Part shown: positions 9,841-19,765 of the stretch, in pieces | Layout: each line of letters opens with the position of its first letter | Numbering within the stretch: the first letter of the stretch is position 1 | Origin: Holothuria scabra | Lineage: Eukaryota; Echinodermata; Holothuroidea; Aspidochirotida; Holothuriidae | Length of the DNA stretch: 64,000 nucleotides | Assembly (NCBI GenBank): GCA_037179385.1 | Contig: CM074179.1 | Span: 29,890,046 to 29,954,045, forward strand | Direction: 5' to 3' | Made by a program: the position numbers and the translations under genes | Notes under the pieces: generated by a model | The model's input: only the letters and a program-made list of their open reading frames with translations | The model's database searches: none | What the model was told of the DNA's origin: nothing

Positions 9841-12090
9841 TACACAAATTTCCCATGTAGACCAAAATCTGTCCTGCTTTTTCGTGTTACTTCGTGACGC
9901 ACTTCGGAGGGTCTGATTAAAAAAAATACGAATCGATGGGAAAAGATGAAATAATAACCCATGCAATTACCACAAGCGATCCGTTTGGCCTATGGAGCAA
10001 GAAAAAATAAGTAAAAATATCCCTTTAAATTCAAAATCTGGCGAAGGTGAAATAGACACACAACTTCCATGTTTTAAGTAAACTTTTCCTCGAAGAGTAC
10101 TAAAACTACAGCTGCAGCCTCTAATCATGTTCCAAAGGCACTTTAATTATCTGAAATGGGCTTTAATGCTAAATATATGAAAAATTCAACAAATTTTAGT
10201 GCTATTTTTGGTACGTGGGATTGAAAACGGTAAAAAGATGTGGAAAGAAAAAGGACACTTTTTCGCGAACAAGGAGCTGTATATGTCCCTGCTACGTCGG
10301 TTTCGCGCGTAACGTTAACTGCGAATGAGTAACTCGAGCTGGATACCGATCCAAATTGTGTAATCTGCGTCACTCCGATCTCTGAAAAACGAATAATACC
10401 CTTCAACCCATCTAGTATCATTTTTGTATCGAGGAACGACGAAATCTGGAAGGTTAACAATACGAATACGGGCGAGAATGTCACCAAGCTGTATTTCGTG
10501 TAATAGGTTCTAATAGGCACTGGCATCTGGGGTGTGTTGGTTCTCAAGTTATTAGGGAATAGTTGTAGTTTTAATTCGGCTTAGCAGTAACTTACATGCT
10601 ATCTAAAAATCCTAAACCGCTAAAAACTTACTTAAAATTTTGTGGTCGAACTGTTATTAGCGGCTAAGAACGGTTTCCCTTCCGAAAATTATCGGAATTC
10701 GTGTACTAAATTTTCTGGTCCCAATATAAGCCTCCGAGCTCAGTACTAGTGCCAAATTGAATACGGTACACTGACCACATTTTGTAAAAAACGATCAGCT
10801 CTTTCCCGATGAAATGCTTGTTGCGACACTCGACGAAGTAGCCATGTATTAACATTTTGATCTTTCTTGCAGAAAATCTCATCAGAAATTCCTGCCCCTG
10901 GAGACTTGGTGTCATGACATGGCCGATAGCTTTAGACAGGGGCTGGTTTTTCACAGAAAATCGCAAGCAGACCTTGGCGTCTTTCATGCTTTTAGGCGTC
11001 GACCTTTCAGGAGTGGGGATAGGGGGATTGCACTCCTCCCAGAGCAGGGGAAGTGCTTATTTCAGGGCACTGACATTTACATGTATTTTAGGGCAAGGGG
11101 TAGCCTGTAGTAGCTAGTCACTTCGGCCTGCAGCGGACCGTGTTGACATGGGGCCGGGAAAAATAGGACTTGAAAAATATTCAGTTCACGGCGAATAAGA
11201 TCCGTCTCTTGCCGTACGCCTTTGTGTATTTTTGAAATGACGGTACCTGATATGTTTTTTTTTTAAAGTTATCAACTTATTTCCGCATTTTTAATCTTAG
11301 TTTCAGGTGAGCATAACTTTACTAAAGTTGGACCGACTTCCTTGGTTCAAGATCATTTGGTATCTAGGCCTAATTATGACTGAATTCGATTCCGTCAATA
11401 TTCAGATACAAATCAATTCTTGAAACTCGTTTGAACTTGGTGCGGGTGCGGCAAAGATATACGGAAGGTCACTGCAAGCGACTCTGGATTCGATGTGTTG
11501 TGTATGAGAACATTTGACTACGGTAGGCCAAAGCTTGCCTGCCTGGAATATGAAGTCTTTCTCGAAAGACTAATTTGTGCGGAGCGTATACAAAATTTTG
11601 AAAAATCGCGACCCCGCAGACCCCGATGACGTTTCAAAAGTTTCCCAAATTTGTTGTCTTTTTAGACAAAATATTTCAAAATCAAGAACTTTAATTGTAG
11701 GAAAATTGGAATTTTATGAAAGACAGGTCACAAAAATAGCAACATAGCTGCCGGTGTCTCTTAATGATGTGGTGACACACAAATGGTAAATATCCGATTT
11801 TGACTACGTCCAGAGCTCAGAAAAGTTTACCAAACTGATCTATTAGTGAGAACTGGTGCATTTTATGTTGCATAATGCGGCGAGCAAAGCGCTCCGGAAA
11901 TTTCGCTGTTTTTTGAGATTTGGAAAATTAAAGAAGGAGTTTCTGACACGGGAAGTGGGGGAGCGGAACTGCTTCCGCCCCTCATTTTCACTGGGGGGTT
12001 TCTCCCCCAGCCCCCCGCTTCCATATGCTTAAAAAAGTTTTTTTTCTTTTTACTTTTCGAAAGGTAGGCCTACCATTTCAAAACAATTGT
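9841..12090. other. Gene-free interval
   Basis: Open frames at 10143-10547 (minus), 10706-10987 (minus) and 10857-11117 (plus) have no recognisable domain and overlap one another. A GC-rich foldback (GGGAGCGGAACTGCTTCCG) lies at 11959-11985 and resembles the G-rich subterminal regions of the hAT pieces elsewhere in the window. Otherwise unassigned. Confidence 0.35.
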
Positions 12091-12094
12091 GCTC

Positions 12095-12561
12095 AAAGGG
12101 TTCCAAATGGAATGTTCACCTATAAAATACATGCAAAATACCAAGCATATGAATAAGTGGCAGGTTCGAACCACTGGTTGTTGTGATTATATCTCTAGGA
12201 ATCTTGGGTCCCTCTCCACCTGACAGAAGATAATGTATCCATACAGCTCTCAACCCGGTCGGTATTTTCACATTTTGTAAACTTTACCCTACGATCGGTT
12301 CCCTTTTTTCCTGGCAGAAATGCTGGCAATCAGTTCTACTACGTGATGCTAAGTTTCTCCCAGGAAATTTGAGATTGGTTCTTTGATGATAGATCATATA
12401 GTTTGAACTTATACTTGGAGTGAACGTCCAAGGCTTCATGGAGTTTCGACGCTGGCTCAAAATCATGCAGGCATGCTCACTAGAAGAGATTATACTTTAC
12501 AGCTTTAGGTATAGTCAAACGTTTCTGGCAGCCCAGCTGAAAATTCCATTTGGAACCCTTT
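12095..12561. repeat. Perfect 18-bp inverted repeat flanking ~430 bp
   Basis: AAAGGGTTCCAAATGGAA at 12095-12112 is the exact reverse complement of TTCCATTTGGAACCCTTT at 12544-12561. To the right (12555-12730) AAAGGG/CCCTTT words recur many times. This could be a small foldback transposon; no target duplication was seen. Confidence 0.5.
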
Positions 12562-13014
12562 TGGGTTTAACCCTTCGAACCCAAAGGGTTTCAAGTGATA
12601 CCTTTTGTAAATACCCTTTGCATTAGGGCAGTCCCTTTGGTAGATGATGAAATTGGTCAAAACTCAAAGGGAATTATAAAATTGCCCTTTTTTTAAACCA
12701 AACCCTTTTGAAAACCCTTTGCCATTTGGAAACCGTTGAAACCTTTTGGTTGATTTGGACAAAAGATCTCAATGGGAATTAAGTTCTGCTTTGCCGTAAG
12801 GCCTGTCCATTAAGGCCTATCCTCTCAAGTTAGTTAGATGGACGGAGTTTTACGTGACGGCCCATATGACCAGTTTCTAACCAATTGGTTTATGTCGAGC
12901 CGCCACGGATCAACTAGCTTTTCCACTTGTGACTATCTGGCTTGTTTTTCCTACTCAATTGCTTTATACTGAGCACCAAGCACAAAGGTGTTTTTACAGT
13001 CTTCAGTATGACCC

Positions 13015-13263
13015 GGCCAATACTCGAACTCCCGTCGACCTCCCAACTGCACAAGCTAGTCCAGGCACGGATCCGCACATTCAAAAAAGGGGGAGGGGGG
13101 TTGACCTAAGGGAAAAAAGGGGTGAGAGGGCGTTGCACTACTAATTGTCCATATGTTTTATTGTCGATGTGGCGAAAACTTGAGGGAGGTCTGGGGCCAT
13201 AAGCCCCCACCCCTTAATCCGCGCCTGAAGTCGGATGCTTTAACCACTTGACCATGCCGTCGG
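13015..13263 (-). repeat. tRNA-Ser-like SINE head, split by a small insertion
   Basis: On the minus strand 13263-13230 reads GACGGCATGGTCAAGTGG then TTAAAGC, close to the A-box region of tRNA-Ser (TGGCCGAGTGGTTAAGGC). A B-box-like GGGAGTTCGAGTATTGG lies at about 13035-13018. Between them the sequence starts CAGGCGCGGATT and ends CGTGCCTG (13063-13228), hAT-MITE-like inverted ends, so the two promoter boxes have been pushed apart. Not a functional tRNA gene: acceptor pairing is not evident. Confidence 0.4.
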
Positions 13264-13264
13264 T

Positions 13265-15220
13265 TATTTACTCTCTCATAACTCAACTGCAAACCAGACT
13301 TGACTGAACAATATCATGTGAATTATCTATTGGTATCCTTACTGAACGCATCTCTACTCTCTGTTTCCTGTTTTTTCATGTCATGTGTGTTTATTTTCTT
13401 CCTCTTTTCTGTTCCAAATTCTTATTCTTTTGTCCTATTTCATTTTCCTTCAGTATTCGCTATCCCTTCGCTATCCTTTCTCGTTCCTGTTCCTGATTTA
13501 TTCAACTTTTCCTCTGATGAGGAGAAATTCGTCCTACCCCCCTGCTTCCCCCTCCCGTCAATTAATTGACACAAAAGTTTATCCCTATCAATTTCACTGA
13601 CCACTGCCCTGTGCACTATGCACGGCATTGTAGAGATTTTGTACGTGTCAGAAAATTCGTGGAACTAGTATATACAATGAATGTTGGCCAAAAAAAAGCC
13701 AACAATTTGCCATCAAATTTCTCTTCGTAGGCCAACTCGTTCGCTTGTGGTAATTTGACCTTCGTGGGTAATTTTTATGCCGACCCTTTTTCGTGTACGG
13801 CCCGCTGCCTAATGTTTGCGGTCTTGGATACTGCAGAATGTCACACATAGCATGTGGATGTGATATCGTTCTAGGTGGTCAGAAGTCATCCTGGATCTCA
13901 ACGTAGGAAGCTTGAATGCCTTGCATGTATATTTTGTGGGTACATTACGGAGCACTCAGTTTGAAAAACATTACTGTCAATTTGAAACACAAAGGCTTAA
14001 ATTTCAGCGGCAAGGAATCACTAAGCTTTTTGGCTTTTTGTTTTATTAAATTTTGGTACAACACACTATGGTGAAACCTGTGACCTCTAAGTGACTTGCG
14101 TCTACATAAAATTTGAAGTAAGATAAAAACCCAGACACAGTGAAGTACTTTCTACAGAGTGAATTAGGGAAAATATTTTCATTATTATTAAGGTGAAAAA
14201 GGAACAGTGATACATACTTGAGGTAGGTAAGTGTGAACACTCAAGTACTTTCTTAAACCATAATAGGTGGGGCATTTGTATTTTCCGGATAATAAAATGC
14301 CCAATACTGACAAACAAACACCTAGTTGATTCATCTGACAATTGGAACCACTTATGTAGAGGAGCAGTTGCACATCGTCGTCCTCGACGTTGCCGGTCCA
14401 GTTCCTCAGAATCCGAAGAGCTATCAACTCTGCCCTCACTGTCTGAATCTGTTTCTAGTACGTAGTCCATCTTCACTTTGGTCTTCTTAAATACAGAATA
14501 ACATTAGGCAAATATATCGGTGACTGCCCTATATTCCGACTTCCCTGTATAACGACACAGAGTTAAAAGAACAGCATGCAGCTTGCAATGACGACTAAAT
14601 TTCATCTTGTGGTAGAGCGTACTGTAAATTTACTTTGGATGATTCTGATGATCCAGAATCAGATAAAATATCTTGTGTAGGCAGTGAATTTTATCTTGAC
14701 TCTTTACCGTTGCAAAGGGCACCGCAAGGTGAGCGGCTGCTGGATCCCTTACACATGGTGACTTTAACCTCTACGGCTTCCTCAAGGATATCTTTGAAGT
14801 CGTTTCCTAGTTCTAATAACAAACAATCTTTTTCAGTCTCTGCTATTTTTTTTTTTTTTTAACATGAACTATTTTGAATTTCTGTTGAAATATGATCTCT
14901 GTTTCCCCTAGTTCTTCAGATTTGACAGGTTTCACTTTCTTTGAGTGACTTTCTTCTAATTTTACGTATAGCTTCCTTTTATGAACCATATTTACTGTTG
15001 AAACTAAAATTCCATGAGAAGATTCACAAGTTCTTGTTTCGTAAACAATCCAACTTTACATGCTTCACATACAAGAATCAGGAAATTGATCCTCCAACCC
15101 CTCCCCCCCCCCCCCCCCCCCATCTTGCACCTCAAAAAGTTCTTCAGATTTTCTGACAGGCATTTTCTGAAATTGATTTAAGTAACACTTCTCTTCAGTC
15201 ATGGTGTTGTCAAATGAACC
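13265..15220. other. Gene-free interval with one acidic open frame
   Basis: On the minus strand a frame from 14476 begins MKMDYVLETDSDSEGR and is rich in Asp/Ser, then basic (DRQRRGRRC); it has no recognised domain and could be a small exon or chance. Homopolymers: T run at 14848-14862, C run at about 15103-15121. Nothing else supported. Confidence 0.3.
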
Positions 15221-15224
15221 TTCA

Positions 15225-15672
15225 ATTTTTTTTTGTTCTAATTGAAAGGGGAGGGGGGGGGGGGGAGTTGTTACTACGCGATACATTTGTTTCATATATG
15301 AGGAGGGCTGTTGGTTTAGAACTTGGCCTTTTTTCTTCTTAATGTACACAACTGCTGTTGAAAGCCTATCAATGAATGAGTGGATTTCAACAGAATTATA
15401 TAAGTGAAATACATAAGTTTAACTGCAGGAAAAGCTGTTTTTTCGGAAGAACTGTCGTCACAATTGTAAACTTAAAGATACAACGTGTACCTCAGGAATA
15501 ATATGACCCGGTAAGTACATAAAAACAGCAAATAAAAAAAGCAGCATCCTGGGTATGACGTGTTTTGTGTGTGGATGGTTGACGGTTAGCAATTGTGTTT
15601 TTGTCCGGCCGGTTTGGAGTAGTCTTTTTGTTACTACGTGCCTGTTTCTATGTGCGTTTTAAAAACAAAATT
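15225..15672 (+). repeat. Dispersed LINE-derived repeat, copy 2
   Basis: Second copy of the repeat at 2815-3247, with the same order of blocks and the tail CCTGTTTCTATGTGCGTTTT followed by AAAAACAAAA. A G homopolymer (about 15249-15264) lies near its left end. Confidence 0.65.
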
Positions 15673-16600
15673 CTACTTAGAATGGGCGATGTAAATTGTT
15701 GGGGTAAAACTACCTGATAAAGGGAAAAGTAAAAGTAAAGCTTGTGCTATGGTCATGGCTTCTGCAAATGGATCCACGTCATTCATGGTGTGAAAAATGA
15801 GGCGACATGTCAAACATCCTTCCTCAATAGATCCACGTCTGCCACGCAATATTATATTTTCCATATCGAGAAGCATTCCCTTTTGCTCTGCGTGCCAGGC
15901 GTCGAAATTTTTTTTTTTTTTGCTTCGCATTCATAGTTTCAGGGTGATAGAATGTCGCATCGGGCCACGGCCCCACGTACAGTAGCTTTCGTCTTGACTT
16001 GTGTTGAAATATTGTTTTCCTTCAGATAGTCCGAACGTTTTGGAAAACTTGGAAAGTACCATGGGGATGAAGTTGAAGAAACCCTTGAATACGATATTCT
16101 CCATCTTTTTGTTCTCGGCAATTCTCATTTTCGGGATTCGTTTATCTCGGGAATGGCTTCCACTGTTGCCCGAGGAAATGTATTTTCTTCCTCCTCCTCT
16201 GTGTCATCTCCTCCCTCCTCTTCCTTATACATCAGGGGTCGGTTCAACCTGTACGGATACGTTTCGCCGAGCCAGTTCTGTCTGTGTCGTTTGTTCTTTC
16301 ACTTCACGGATTGTCGGTAGACATTGTGGGACCGGTTGCTGGGTCATTTTCAATTAAGGGGCTTACCAATCTTCCTTAGAGATCTAACGATACTCGGTCT
16401 GATACGTCAGCTCGGTGCCGCTCCGCAAGAGGTCGTCGTACCAGCGGTATGCATTTTGATTCCCTCGTTCTCGTATGGTAGACGAACGGTTTTCTTTTCC
16501 TCTGGCTCCAATGAATTCCACACCCTTCCCTTATTTCCTTTTGTGTAAGTGTAGCTTTGTACATTTCATTAAAAATCGATGTTTATCTTTCGAAATCCTG
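15673..16600 (-). pseudogene. Unrecognised reading frames, downstream part of the 15.7-18.5 kb element
   Basis: Minus-strand frames, shifted against each other, run from just after the LINE insertion: a basic stretch at 16564-16376 (KEIREGCGIHWSQRKRK), a Thr/Gln-rich piece near 16350-16240, a very acidic piece (KEEEGGDDTEEEEENTF) near 16230-16170, and one frame from 16128 to 15673 with a single stop at about 15931. I do not recognise the protein. The segment continues the frame found at 17961-18540, because that frame resumes when the insertion at 16642-17946 and one target copy are removed. Decayed mobile element, integrated virus or lost host gene are all possible. Confidence 0.4.
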
Positions 16601-16862
16601 GGTATAAATGAGAGAAGATGAAATTTCACGGAGCGGTACGTCCTTTTTAAAACGTACATAGAAACGGGCACGTATGAACAAATAGACCTAACTCAACCCG
16701 GCCGGACGAAAACACAAACGCTAACCACCAACTATCCACACACAAAACACGGAACAAATAGGTTTGTCTTAAACGGAAACGACACACCAACCACAACCGC
16801 CCTCAACAACAACCACCGTCCCACACCAAACCCCAAAACAACAAAAACCAAATTCATCCCAC

Positions 16863-16937
16863 ACCACGCCCGGAGGCAACACCACGCGCCCGAAGGCAAC
16901 AACACGCCCGAAGGCAACAGCACGCCCGAAGGCAAAA
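16863..16937. repeat. 18-bp minisatellite (about four units of ACGCCCGAAGGCAACAA type)
   Basis: Four tandem, slightly diverged copies of a CGCCCGAAGGCAACANC unit lie inside the LINE-derived insertion. Single or double units are present in the related repeats at 1115-1135 and 2100-2130, so copy number varies between family members. Confidence 0.6.
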
Positions 16938-17064
16938 AGTACTGGGCAAAAACAGGTACACCTTGCCCAAGGGTGTCCCGGAGGCAGTTGCGGCAAAGGG
17001 TAACCTCATTATTCCCACGTTGAAACTACTCCACAACCGGGTGCAGTTTAACGTCCTACCCAGG

Positions 17065-17890
17065 ACACCACTGTTAGTACTGCAATCTTTATCTGAGCCT
17101 GTTTTGTAATGAATGTTCTCTGGGATGGTAGTTTTGGGAAGTTGAAGCGACATACTTTTCCTCCTTTGCGACAAGATTTTGAATGATTCTTGCTGTGTGT
17201 CTGCACACTGTTGACAATTTCATGCAATACTGGATTTTCTGATTGGGATGGCATTTGACAAGAAACATACTGGTCTATAAATGATAGAACCTCATGATCT
17301 GGTGACAATGGATATGTGGCCAACCTCGTTGTTGAAATTCTACCCTATAAAAATAGTCCATAACTTCTCCAATGGGATGTGCAGGTGACAAAATGACCTT
17401 GTGTATAAATGCTTGCATTCTGTGTTCAATCATTCAGCAGCAGTTACTGGATTGCTTGCAATTATTTGTGTTTACCCTGCTGTTCAACAATGGATTCAAC
17501 TATTTCGGGTCATCTTCTATCTGCAGCAGGAAAACTGCAAAACCAAGTTGGTATACCTAATTGCCTAACCATTGCAAAAAGATCCCTCATTGTAGTTTCC
17601 CAATATGCTGGTGATCTCCGAATTTTTTTCATGAAATAATATCCATCATTCTTCGATAATATGTCATTCAGATTGTGTTTGTCTTGTATCATAGAAGATG
17701 TTATCAGTTCACCCGTAGATGTCCTCTTTGAACCTTTCCGCATTGCAATGGGAATTGAGGACAAAATGTCATGAAGTTCAGTAGTGTACTGTGCAAAGAA
17801 TATGTACTCAGGATTACTGGCAAACCTGATGTCTTGTGATAGGAGGCGGGCATTGAAATACCTCTTGGGGGATATAGGAACATGTCTTTC
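17065..17890 (-). pseudogene. Helitron Rep (HUH nuclease) domain fragment
   Basis: From about 17870 the minus strand reads RYFNARLLSQDIRFASNPEY, then GYYFMKKIRRSPAYWETTMR and DLFAMVRQLGIPTWFCSF, a block characteristic of the Helitron-like N-terminal domain. Near 17440-17300 it continues with [20 protein letters not shown] and PHIHC, which contains the HUH motif (His-Ile-His) of the rolling-circle initiator. A frameshift or small deletion follows, then [14 protein letters not shown] and CRKGGKVCRFNFPK near 17290-17130. No helicase domain is present. It is bounded on both sides by 56-bp direct repeats of the host LINE-derived sequence. Family assignment is firm; it is a fragment and non-functional. 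Confidence 0.8.
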
Positions 17891-17960
17891 TTATTCCCAC
17901 GTTGAAACAACTCCACAACCGGGTGCAGTTTAACGTCCTACCCAGGACGGAGCGGTACGT

Positions 17961-18540
17961 TTACATAGACCTCTAGGCCAGTCCGCATGTCCCTTTGCTC
18001 TGTTCTAAAAGAAGATAAAAGCCGTCTCCACCTTATTATGTTGGCCCTGAAAAGAGCCTTTTGGTTTAAGTCCTCCTCCTAACTTTCTAAAAATGAGCGG
18101 GGGGGGGGGGGGGTTGTTAAGTACGGTGGCGGGGCGTCCTCGGTCTGTTTACTGGTGTGAGATCTGGAAAAAAGATCGTCCATCCCCCCCTCATCCATAT
18201 CGATCGGTGGTAAATTCGGTGCCCAGTTGACAATCCCGTTTACTCTTTTGTCAAACGTTCCTGCCATGACGTCCATCGTGGCCCTTAATCTCGGGGCTAA
18301 TGTTTCAAAAATCTAGTCCCCCACCTCTCTCTTGTATCTGTCACAATTCCGCTTGGAATTTCCCAATTCGACGAGGAGGACTTTCTTTTCCCTTTGTATC
18401 TGTATCCAGTGGGCCTTCATATCCCCTCTCCCCGACCTATACCCACGCAAGTAGCCAGGCGCTCGATGCTTTTGTGACGTAACCCCCTCCTTTTCCTCCT
18501 CCATCAATGTCTCCTGTTCCCTGTCACCATTACCCAACAT
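17961..18540 (-). pseudogene. Unrecognised protein with a PPPY motif, two in-frame stops
   Basis: One minus-strand frame is readable from 18540 to the target duplication at 17960 except for TAG codons at 18310-18312 and 18076-18078. It starts MLGNGDREQETLMEEEKEGV, is charged and probably helical in its first 75 residues, and contains DAPPPYLTTPPPP, a PPxY-type motif like the late domains of retroviral Gag and other budding proteins. The frame then runs across the LINE insertion into 16640-16580. A promoter-like cluster lies just upstream. I do not recognise the family; a Gag-like or viral origin is a guess based only on the PPPY motif. Confidence 0.4.
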
Positions 18541-18633
18541 ATTTACAAGCCATCTTTGTAAACACTTTGAATTCTACAATCAGAATGAGCTCTTTCCACT
18601 CGTGTGCTTCTATATATCAATCCTCTTCTCATG

Positions 18634-18673
18634 CATATTTTATGACGTCAACCCCATCCTCGATTCTCATTGG
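18634..18673 (-). promoter_or_regulatory. CCAAT - CRE - TATA-like promoter cluster
   Basis: On the minus strand CCAAT (18673-18669) is followed after 18 bp by the perfect CRE palindrome TGACGTCA (18650-18643) and, overlapping its end, ATAAAATATG (18643-18634). The order and spacing suit a compact polymerase II promoter for the frame starting at 18540. No experimental support. Confidence 0.4.
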
Positions 18674-19189
18674 TCTGGGGCTATTCTCTATCTCATGGAT
18701 ATTCATGATTTGATGACATCCAAATACTCGATTCTGGTTAATTGTATTAGTTAACTCGAAGCTGGAACGACAATTACTGTATTTCTGAAAAGACTATACT
18801 TTCAGGGGCTGGTTGGAGGAAGTGAAAGTTCGTGAAATATTACAACTAAATTATTGGGGGCATATAAACTGAATAAACATTTGCAGGAAAGTTAGACAGT
18901 GGGACAAGGGCCAACAATCCCTTTAGTTTTTAAGTTTCGTGGTCCACTCAAGGGTGCAACACGATTTCATTTTAAAAGTGCTCCTCATACGACCCTATTA
19001 TGGAAATCAAAATGTTTCCGCCAGAATTCTTGCACACTACTGAGAAAATGGCGGAAAAGTTCAACACAGGCGAAGAGCGCCCTCTATACTTTAAAATTAG
19101 CCATAAACACCATTTTGTCCTACAAGATCCTACCAAATTTTTGCAGAACACACACTTAATGATAAAAATGGTACATTTTCATCAAATCA

Positions 19190-19765
19190 GTGTTTAAACG
19201 GGGTATTCGGGTACCCGCCCGACATCGTACTACCCGGTCCCAAATTCTACCCGAATCCTACAATATACTACACTGTATTCAACAAAGTAAAAGCCCTTCT
19301 TGTCATTGCCCTTGATAATCGCGCCATTTGTTACTTTATTTGCTCATCTGCTGAATGTTAACTGACAATGAAAGTGAACACAATAATTACACTTGAGAGT
19401 TTCGCGCTAATTTCCTTACTTTGGAATTTTCATGGCCGACCCTCTCGTGTCAGTACTCTCTCCCAACTTACCTTATGCGGCAGATTACATATACACTGAT
19501 ATAGCGTGCCGTAGTAGATGATATGACTGCCACAGTATATACCCACACAAGTACGTAATATGCGTGAGTAGCCTACACTACATCGCATTATTTCAATTTT
19601 CCACGCTCTCGGGTACCCGACGGGTTCTGCGATCGGTAACCGGCTCCCGTTGTTTGTTAACCGTGAAAACACGACAACAAACAAGTAATTTTTTACCAAT
19701 AAAGTTAAATAGCAATGAAAATCGGATTAGTATATAACGAGGACCCTCTTCCTTTAAATACGTTA
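19190..19765. other. Gene-free interval with repeated CGGGTACCCG words
   Basis: CGGGTACCCG occurs at about 19208 and 19612, each next to further ACCCG/CGGGT words, in otherwise AT-rich sequence. This may be a small element with GGGTACCCG-rich ends; no target duplication could be seen. Confidence 0.3.

Larger units (their letters stand above)
16642..17946 (-). mobile_element. Tx1-like LINE-tail insertion with internal Helitron fragment
   Basis: The 14-bp direct repeat ACGGAGCGGTACGT flanks the segment (16628-16641 and 17947-17960). On the minus strand it starts CCTGGGTAGGACGTTAAAC and ends in the family tail (GTGCCCGTTTCTATGTACG, TTTTAAAAAGG). The first 56 bases occur twice, at 17891-17946 and 17009-17064, and a Helitron fragment lies between those copies. 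From 17064 to 16642 the element is only 423 bp of 5' and 3' non-coding sequence, without ORF1 or ORF2, so it is non-autonomous. The host frame reads through the empty site, supporting the target duplication. Confidence 0.75.

Noticed and set aside
12160..12180. GGTTCGAACC, resembling a tRNA B box
   Set aside because: No A box or cloverleaf pairing at the right distance on either strand; the word is a palindrome and occurs by chance.
15065..15349. Minus-strand frame with a poly-Gly run
   Set aside because: The Gly run is only the C homopolymer read in one frame, and the frame crosses a repeat boundary.
17891..17946. Long terminal repeat of an LTR retrotransposon
   Set aside because: The 56-bp repeat has no TG...CA ends and matches the 5' end of a LINE-derived repeat seen elsewhere.
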